From the NCBI RefSeq assembly GCF_900187645.1, contig NZ_FYEE01000002.1, positions 566,639 to 630,638 of the forward strand: a stretch of 64,000 nucleotides of DNA, given 5' to 3'. How positions within the stretch are numbered: position 1 is the first letter of the stretch; every line of letters starts with the position of its first letter. The notes under the pieces were generated by a model. That model had not been told where the DNA came from. It saw only the letters and a list, made by a program, of their open reading frames with translations, and ran no database searches. The position numbers and the translations under genes were made by a program. Positions 59,855 to 64,000 of the stretch are shown here, one piece after another. Source of the DNA: Pseudomonas sp. Irchel 3E20. Lineage in GTDB: Bacteria > Pseudomonadota > Gammaproteobacteria > Pseudomonadales > Pseudomonadaceae.

Positions 59855-60300
59855 CAATAGTCCTCCCAGTTCAAGCCTTGGATGTATTCGTTCGGGATGG
59901 TCAGGGCTGCGTCCGGTATCGCGCTTTCGACCTGAGCGTTGCCGAAATACCCGAGAGCCGTCTTGGCACGTTCCAGTGACAACTGGGCATGCTTCATCTG
60001 CCAGAACTTGCGGGCCTTGTAAGAGCGCAGTGCCAGCGCCTTGTCGGCGTAGGCGAAGCGCCGGCCCCACTCAGCACCCTCTTTCAGCACGCGCTTACGA
60101 CGTTTCTTGACAGCCTCAGCAGTCCAGCTGTATTGCGGGCCTTTGATGAGATCACAGGTATAGGTGTCGCCGATGTAGTAGCAGTGGGCGGTTTCCCCGA
60201 TCACGTGGTATGTGACGCAATGAACTTCTAGGCCTTCTGGGCCAATCGTGTCGATGTAGCGGAAGTGGTCCGGCCAAGCTTTTTGAGTTTCTTCAGGCAT
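59854..60300 (-). CDS. Hypothetical phage protein
   Basis: 148 residues, ATG start. N-terminal half beta-rich (FRYIDTIGPEGLEVHCVTYHVIG), middle highly basic (EAVKKRRKRVLKEGAEWGRRF), helical C-terminal part. Heads a three-gene overlapping chain. No family recognised. Confidence 0.65.
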   Translation of the reverse strand: MPEETQKAWPDHFRYIDTIGPEGLEVHCVTYHVIGETAHCYYIGDTYTCDLIKGPQYSWTAEAVKKRRKRVLKEGAEWGRRFAYADKALALRSYKARKFWQMKHAQLSLERAKTALGYFGNAQVESAIPDAALTIPNEYIQGLNWEDY

Positions 60301-60352
60301 GACTTCGTCCTTGCCGCTATAGCGGCTGGCTTTGAAGGGGGGAGGCGTTTAT

Positions 60353-60517
60353 TTGAAAACGATCCTGGACGAGATAGAGAGTTGTGCTAGAAATGACATG
60401 TCGGACATGAATTTCAGGTGTTTGTTGTTGAAATGCTCAGCCGGCTGGCGCTCTATCAAGTCATTAGAGCGCGCCCTTCAAGCTGTGGGCAGTGATTCAG
60501 TGGACCGAAGTAGTTAG
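60353..60517 (+). CDS. Small hypothetical protein, TTG start
   Basis: 54 residues from a TTG with GGGGGGAGG seven bases upstream, a very strong ribosome site that argues for the start. Encodes KTILDEIESCARNDMSDMNF..., with Cys residues, soluble. Divergent from its leftward neighbours. No homology recognised. Confidence 0.45.
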   Translation: MKTILDEIESCARNDMSDMNFRCLLLKCSAGWRSIKSLERALQAVGSDSVDRSS

Positions 60518-60595
60518 CTGCGAGTTAAACAACTCCCTTCCTCTGGGCTAGTAACTCCACGCCTTGGTCCACTGGTCACATCTTCGCCCAGTTGC

Positions 60596-60910
60596 TCATA
60601 CAGCCTCCCTCCCTACCAGATCATGGTCATTCATAGCGGCTGGTGTTTCGTGGCCAGGGCATCCACCGCCAGAGAAATCGAATCCTTCACACTGCGGTCC
60701 GAACGGCAAAACTTCCTTGCCCAGGGCGAGCGCTTCGAGCAGGTGGTCTGTGGACTCTTCGGCGGTGCACTTGGTGCCGTCGGCGCGTTTGAACATCCCA
60801 CTCAATTGGCGCTTGCTGAACTCCCGCAGTGCGCCCCGCACGCTCAAGTGAATGTGGAAGGTGCGGCCGTTCGGGCCAAATGGATCTGTCGGTTTGTTTC
60901 CTGTAGACAT
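60596..60910 (-). CDS. Hypothetical phage protein downstream of the DGR
   Basis: 104 residues, ATG with AAGGA upstream. Contains HIHLSVRGALREFSKRQLSGMF and a GGGCPGH segment. It lies 43 nt after the reverse transcriptase stop on the same strand. No function known; not a standard DGR component. Confidence 0.6.
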   Translation of the reverse strand: MSTGNKPTDPFGPNGRTFHIHLSVRGALREFSKRQLSGMFKRADGTKCTAEESTDHLLEALALGKEVLPFGPQCEGFDFSGGGCPGHETPAAMNDHDLVGREAV

Positions 60911-60953
60911 GGGGAGTCCTTGCCGGGCCTTGCCCGGGCGGTGGAGTGGGGAG

Positions 60954-62114
60954 TTACTTCTTCTGGTAGGTCTTCGTCAGCGCCGCGTTGACCGTGTTGC
61001 CGCGCCTCAGTACGACATTGGCCAGGGCAGCCCGGTGCCTCTGGCTGTGACTGGCCTGGCTGAGCAGGCCGAAGTAGCTGTTGGCCGTCTCGCGCAGATC
61101 CTCGGCGGGCGCCGCGGCGGTTCGCTTCAGTGCCTGGGCCAGGGATCGCTTGCGGGTTGTCCTGCACCAGGGCTTGATGATGTGGCCAACGAAGTCAACG
61201 CCGCGGTCTACCGGTTGCAGGATGGTCTTGGTCGGGTTGAGTCTGGCGCCCAGGCTGGGCAGGAACGCTTCGACCTGGGCGAGCCACTGGTTGAGCTGCT
61301 GCGGCGATTCATGCAGGAACACGAAGTCATCGACGTAGCGAATGTAGTGCTTGGCTTTGAGCTGGTGCTTGGCGAACTGGTCCAGGGCGTTCAGGTACAC
61401 GTTGGCGAAGAACTGCGAGGACAGGTTGCCGATGGGCAGGCCCAGGTGTGAAGGCTGGGCAGCAAGGCGCTTGTGCTGCGGCACCCGGTTGAACAGATGG
61501 GCCGGGCTGCGCACCTCGTAGTCTTCGCGAGGGTCGTGCATCAGGATCTGTTCGGCCAGGGCCAGCCACCAGGGTTCGGTGATCTTGGCGGCCAGTTGCC
61601 TGCGCAGCACCTCCTTGTCGATGGCGACAAAGAAGTTGGCCAGGTCCAGCTTGAGGTAGAAGACGGGCTTCGACCAGTTCTGGCTGGCACTGCGGATCTT
61701 CGACTCAAGGCGCTTTGCGGCGTACAGCGTGCCGCGCCCTTTGATGCAGGCACAGCTGTCGGCGATGAAAGTGGCCTCGATACCGGCGCCGATGTGGTTG
61801 TACAGCAGGTGGTGCACGACGCGATCCCGAAAGGCTGCTGCCCAGACTTCCCGGGCTTTCGGTCGTGTAACGACGAAGCAGATGGAGCGGCCTGGCCGGT
61901 AAGTGCCGGCGGTCAGGTCGTTGTGAAGCGCTACCAGGTTCTGTTCCAGGTTCATCTCGAAAGCCAGCGCGCTGTCGCTGTTGCGCTTGGAGCGCCGGCA
62001 GTCGTAGTAGGCCTGGACCAAATCGCAGAACGGGTAGGGACCAACAGTCGAATCTGCGGACGGGGCGGACGTGGAGCTCGTTGTTCTTGTCGTTGTTGTT
62101 CTGATGGCCATCAT
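60954..62114 (-). CDS. DGR reverse transcriptase
   Basis: Open frame of 386 codons. Group-II-intron-like RT motifs: FRDRVVHH (~95-102), YLKLDLANFF with catalytic Asp157, GLPIGNLSSQFF (226-236; the SQ in place of the usual SP is the DGR hallmark), and catalytic YVDD at 260-263, then VDFVGHIIKPW. It copies the adjacent template repeat with errors at adenines. The start is unclear: ATGs at 62114 and 62111 lie inside the template repeat and lack a ribosome site, while homology begins near residue 25, with only a TTG (62021) or late ATG (61955) as alternatives. Leftward, downstream of avd and the template, as in the Bordetella phage DGR. Confidence 0.95.
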   Translation of the reverse strand: MMAIRTTTTRTTSSTSAPSADSTVGPYPFCDLVQAYYDCRRSKRNSDSALAFEMNLEQNLVALHNDLTAGTYRPGRSICFVVTRPKAREVWAAAFRDRVVHHLLYNHIGAGIEATFIADSCACIKGRGTLYAAKRLESKIRSASQNWSKPVFYLKLDLANFFVAIDKEVLRRQLAAKITEPWWLALAEQILMHDPREDYEVRSPAHLFNRVPQHKRLAAQPSHLGLPIGNLSSQFFANVYLNALDQFAKHQLKAKHYIRYVDDFVFLHESPQQLNQWLAQVEAFLPSLGARLNPTKTILQPVDRGVDFVGHIIKPWCRTTRKRSLAQALKRTAAAPAEDLRETANSYFGLLSQASHSQRHRAALANVVLRRGNTVNAALTKTYQKK

Positions 62115-62153
62115 CGAAGTTCATGTTGAATGCGTTGTTGGCGGAGCGCTGCG
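62054..62153 (-). repeat. DGR template repeat (TR)
   Basis: 100 bp on the minus strand from CGCAGCGCTCCGCC to CGTCCGCCCCGTCCGCAG. In the frame of the targets it reads nine AAC (Asn) codons in the changing part, the form that gives widest amino-acid choice when A is randomised. It matches 62754-62853 and 63447-63546 except at adenines. The A-free GC-rich 3' end is identical in all three and is the probable initiation of mutagenic homing (IMH) region. It overlaps the 5' end of the RT frame. Confidence 0.96.
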
Positions 62154-62325
62154 ACCTATCGTGCTATCTACGTCGCCGAGCCGAAGGCATAGCCGATCAG
62201 CAAGGAAACTGCGCAAGACCTGCCCGGACGCTTTAGACCGGCGGTATCTTTGATGCGCATGGCGGTGACCCTGGGGTCAGCGGCACGACCAGATTCAATT
62301 CGCACAGACCTGAAAGCCGTGGCTC

Positions 62326-62682
62326 TCAGATGGCGGGCGCGGTTGGGGTGGAGCGTTTCCAGGCGTTGGCCTGCTTGCCAATGGAGGTTGTTACCTCGAT
62401 GGCCTTGGCATGCTGCGGGATGCTGATGATGCGGCTCTCCTTGAAGAGGCGCATCAGGAACTCAACCACCTGCACCCTCTCGACCAGTTGCGTTAGGTGA
62501 GGGCGTTTATCTTTGGTGGCATTGGCCCGGGCGATCAGCATCAAGACTTCAATGCACTCGTCGATGATGCGCTTTCCGAGTGACTGCTTGAGGTCCCGAG
62601 GGATGTTCCGGGTCAGGGTGGTGGCCATGTACAGCAGGCCCATGGCGGCTTTGTAGATCGATAATTCGGTGTGCATTCCCAT
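62326..62682 (-). CDS. avd: Avd-like DGR accessory protein
   Basis: 118 residues, ATG with AGGAG upstream. All-helical, basic protein (YKAAMGLLYMATTLTRNIPRD, LGKRIIDECIEVLMLIARAN, VQVVEFLMRLFKESRI) fitting the four-helix-bundle Avd family, which forms a pentamer that binds the RT and the template RNA. It lies between the targets and the TR, its standard place. Identified by fold pattern and position. Confidence 0.88.
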   Translation of the reverse strand: MGMHTELSIYKAAMGLLYMATTLTRNIPRDLKQSLGKRIIDECIEVLMLIARANATKDKRPHLTQLVERVQVVEFLMRLFKESRIISIPQHAKAIEVTTSIGKQANAWKRSTPTAPAI

Positions 62683-62705
62683 TGCGGTACAGCTCCTAGA
62701 AGCAA

Positions 62706-62723
62706 CCGCCCGCGAGCGGGCGG
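62706..62723. repeat. GC-rich cruciform hairpin after VR1
   Basis: CCGCCCG-CGAG-CGGGCGG, a perfect 7-bp stem with a 4-nt loop, lies 30 bp past the 3' end of variable repeat 1. Phage DGRs have a short GC stem with a tetraloop at this place that helps retrohoming. It could also be a weak terminator. Confidence 0.7.
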
Positions 62724-62737
62724 ATTAAATAAGCGAA

Positions 62738-63358
62738 TTAATCAATAAGCTCGCTGCGGACGGGGCGGACGGGGAGCTCGCTGCCCTTGACGTCGTAGCT
62801 CTGATGGCCATCATCGAAGCCCATGTAGAATGCGGTGTAGGCGGAGCGCTGCGTGCTGGAGTAATACCAGCGCGGCTGGAAGGCCTCGGGGCCGCCCACC
62901 TTGAACGCCTCGACGGCCGTCTGCCCGGGCAGCTCTTCGGTGTACAGCTTGCCCACCGGCAGGCTGTTTGGGTTGTCACCGTCCCGGCCCCAGCAGTAGT
63001 TGGCGTCGGTCGTTGGCTTGAGGTTGCGGTACTGCAACTCCTGCTGGTCACGGGCAGGGATCGCCCAGTCGCTGAAACCGCCGATGCTCAACCCCAAAAC
63101 CTTCTGAGCCAGCTCGCTGCCCGCCGCGGCCATGGCCTCGGTGTTGGCCCGACCATCAATGAAGCTGTCCGCGCCCTCGATCAGCGCGCCGCGCTTGCCC
63201 CAGGTGCCGCACAGTTCGTGCTCGGCGCCGGCGGTGATGTTCAGGTAACGCTTGCCCGTCTCCAGATCGACGGTGATGCCGGAGACGAACCCGCCGCCGT
63301 AGGCCTCGCCGATCTGGGGGAGGGTGGTTGCTGGTGCTGCTTTGGCTGTTACTGGCAT
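62738..63358 (-). CDS. DGR target protein 1 (C-type-lectin-like, variable)
   Basis: 206 residues from ATG at 63358 with AGAGGAA upstream. The N-terminal half (IGEAYGGGFVSGITVD) and the C-terminal DUF1566/formylglycine-enzyme-like lectin fold (FSDWAIPARDQQELQ, WYYSSTQRSAYTAFYM, DDGHQ, LPVRPVRS) are typical of DGR targets. The variable repeat encodes residues ~169-201, ending four codons before the stop. Variable residues relative to the template Asn codons are Y, T, Y, G, S, Y, D, G and S. Probably a receptor-binding or tail-tip ligand. Paralogue of the next gene. Confidence 0.9.
   Translation of the reverse strand: MPVTAKAAPATTLPQIGEAYGGGFVSGITVDLETGKRYLNITAGAEHELCGTWGKRGALIEGADSFIDGRANTEAMAAAGSELAQKVLGLSIGGFSDWAIPARDQQELQYRNLKPTTDANYCWGRDGDNPNSLPVGKLYTEELPGQTAVEAFKVGGPEAFQPRWYYSSTQRSAYTAFYMGFDDGHQSYDVKGSELPVRPVRSELID
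62754..62853 (-). repeat. DGR variable repeat 1 (VR1)
   Basis: Against the template repeat, 13 of 100 positions differ and all 13 are template adenines. Lies at the 3' end of target gene 1. Confidence 0.96.
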
Positions 63359-63388
63359 GGTGATTCCTCTTTTCGTGGGCAACAAAAA

Positions 63389-63404
63389 AGGCGCTGCTGC
63401 GCCT
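63389..63404 (-). terminator. Terminator between the two target genes
   Basis: On the minus strand AGGCGC-AGCA-GCGCCT then TTTTT, 30 nt after target 2's stop and before the ribosome site of target 1. It would partly separate expression of the two targets, and may play the part of the cruciform for VR2. Confidence 0.7.
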
Positions 63405-63433
63405 CGGGCCGATCAAAAGCAATGAATGAAGGA

Positions 63434-64000
63434 CTAAATAAATTTCCTGCGGACGGGGCGGACGTGGAGCTCGTTGTCCTTGCCGGTGCCGTACTGATGG
63501 CCATCAACGAAGTACATGTTGAATGCGCCGTAGGCGGAGCGCTGCGAAGATGACCAGTAGGCGCCCTCGGCAATCAAGTCGTACGCCCAGACCTGGTAGA
63601 GCTGGGATGCCGCCGGCAGGTCGAAGTCGCTATGGCCGTCAGCGGTGTATGCACGGGCCGCTTCGGCTGCTGGGTGGCCACCTGCCGCGATCAGCGCATC
63701 TGTATTGGCCTTGCCGTCCCACTTGCTGATGGCTTTCGACTCTTCTTTGTAGCGGCCCCACCTGAGCTCGCCCAGGCTTTTGGTGCCGAGGATCAGGTGG
63801 TGGGCAGGCACATCGCCGCGGGCAGGAACGAAGCCGGCGTTGATGCCGCCTTCGCCGGGCCAGTGCTCGCCGATGGCTGGGATGTCACCCGCCGAAATCG
63901 GCTGAACATTCGCAGCCGGCGGCAGTGTCTGAGAGAGCATGCCGAGCGCGAACAACTGCACCATGCGCTCTGCGGGGCCCTTGAGCTTGAAGTCGTCAAT
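63434..64000 (-). CDS. DGR target protein 2 (C-type-lectin-like, variable), partial
   Basis: 188 residues in view; the frame is open to the window edge so the N terminus is missing (first codons read IDDFKLKGPAERMVQL). It shares IPAIGEHWPGEGGINAGFV with the start of target 1 and has the same lectin-like C-terminal core (FDLPAASQLYQVW, YWSSSQRSAYGAFNMYFVDGHQ, ELHVRPVRRKFI). The variable repeat encodes ~33 residues and ends three codons before the stop. Likely a phage surface ligand. Confidence 0.9.
   Translation of the reverse strand: MDDFKLKGPAERMVQLFALGMLSQTLPPAANVQPISAGDIPAIGEHWPGEGGINAGFVPARGDVPAHHLILGTKSLGELRWGRYKEESKAISKWDGKANTDALIAAGGHPAAEAARAYTADGHSDFDLPAASQLYQVWAYDLIAEGAYWSSSQRSAYGAFNMYFVDGHQYGTGKDNELHVRPVRRKFI
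63447..63546 (-). repeat. DGR variable repeat 2 (VR2)
   Basis: Against the template repeat, 11 of 100 positions differ and all 11 are template adenines. The set of changed sites differs from VR1, so the two were diversified independently. Confidence 0.96.

Larger units (their letters stand above)
57419..64000. mobile_element. Left end of a prophage carrying a DGR
   Basis: Starts at the tRNA-Val(GAC) 3' end: integrase, excisionase-like gene, small early-type genes, then a diversity-generating retroelement with two target genes, all leftward except two small genes. No capsid or tail gene appears before the window ends, and attR is not in view. Confidence 0.8.

Noticed and set aside
60954..62114. 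Reverse transcriptase as a retron or abortive-infection (Abi/UG) RT
   Set aside because: No msr/msd RNA or effector is seen; the SQ motif, Avd-like gene and TR/VR pairs with adenine-only changes define a DGR.
62054..62153. TR and VRs as ordinary duplicated gene ends
   Set aside because: Random divergence would hit all bases; all 24 differences fall on template adenines.

Overview
The window is a Pseudomonas chromosome segment, most likely of the P. fluorescens group. From about 19 to 55 kb the gene order (aromatic aminotransferase, uvrB, MFS/HlyD pump, gltX, tetR, hydrolase, thioesterase, dusC, ibpA, lysR, leuC, leuD, methyltransferase, leuB, asd, usg, fimV, truA, trpF, accD, folC, SPOR protein, cvpA, purF, metZ, SDR) follows the PA3139 to PA3106 block of P. 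aeruginosa PAO1 as I remember it. REP-type repeats and the style of the tRNA genes agree with this.

Region 1 (1 to about 18.77 kb) is accessory DNA on the 3' side of a tRNA-Asn gene. Next to the tRNA lie a Soj/ParA gene and a broken dnaB-like helicase gene, the usual tRNA-proximal end of pKLC102/PAGI-type integrative elements. Further left come a truncated lipoprotein gene, then a 12.5-kb segment bounded by 178-bp direct repeats. That segment holds an IS-derived remnant, an ECF sigma/anti-sigma/TonB-receptor iron-uptake locus with a PepSY membrane protein, a tyrosine recombinase broken by one stop codon, a chromate transporter, and a methyltransferase/hydrolase/monooxygenase/flavoprotein cluster with a divergent TetR regulator. 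Left of it are another lipoprotein gene, a decayed 3' end of a umuC/rulB gene, and a PAAR effector with a small membrane immunity protein.

Region 2 (18.8 to 57.4 kb) is core genome: nucleotide-excision repair, tRNA charging and modification, leucine, tryptophan, purine, methionine, folate and fatty-acid synthesis, cell-pole organisation (FimV), heat shock (an IbpA gene behind a sigma-32 promoter and a ROSE-type RNA thermometer), a five-PAS GGDEF/EAL protein, and eight tRNA genes (Ala-Glu-Ala-Glu, Val, Asp-Asp, Val).

Region 3 (57.4 kb to the end) is the left end of a prophage inserted at tRNA-Val(GAC): integrase, excisionase-like protein, small early genes, and then a complete diversity-generating retroelement (DGR). 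It has a reverse transcriptase, a 100-bp template repeat, an Avd-like accessory gene, and two tandem target genes whose C-terminal lectin-like cores each carry a 100-bp variable repeat. Against the template the two variable repeats differ at 13 and 11 positions, and all 24 differences fall on template adenines. This is the most striking system in the window. The second target gene runs off the right edge.
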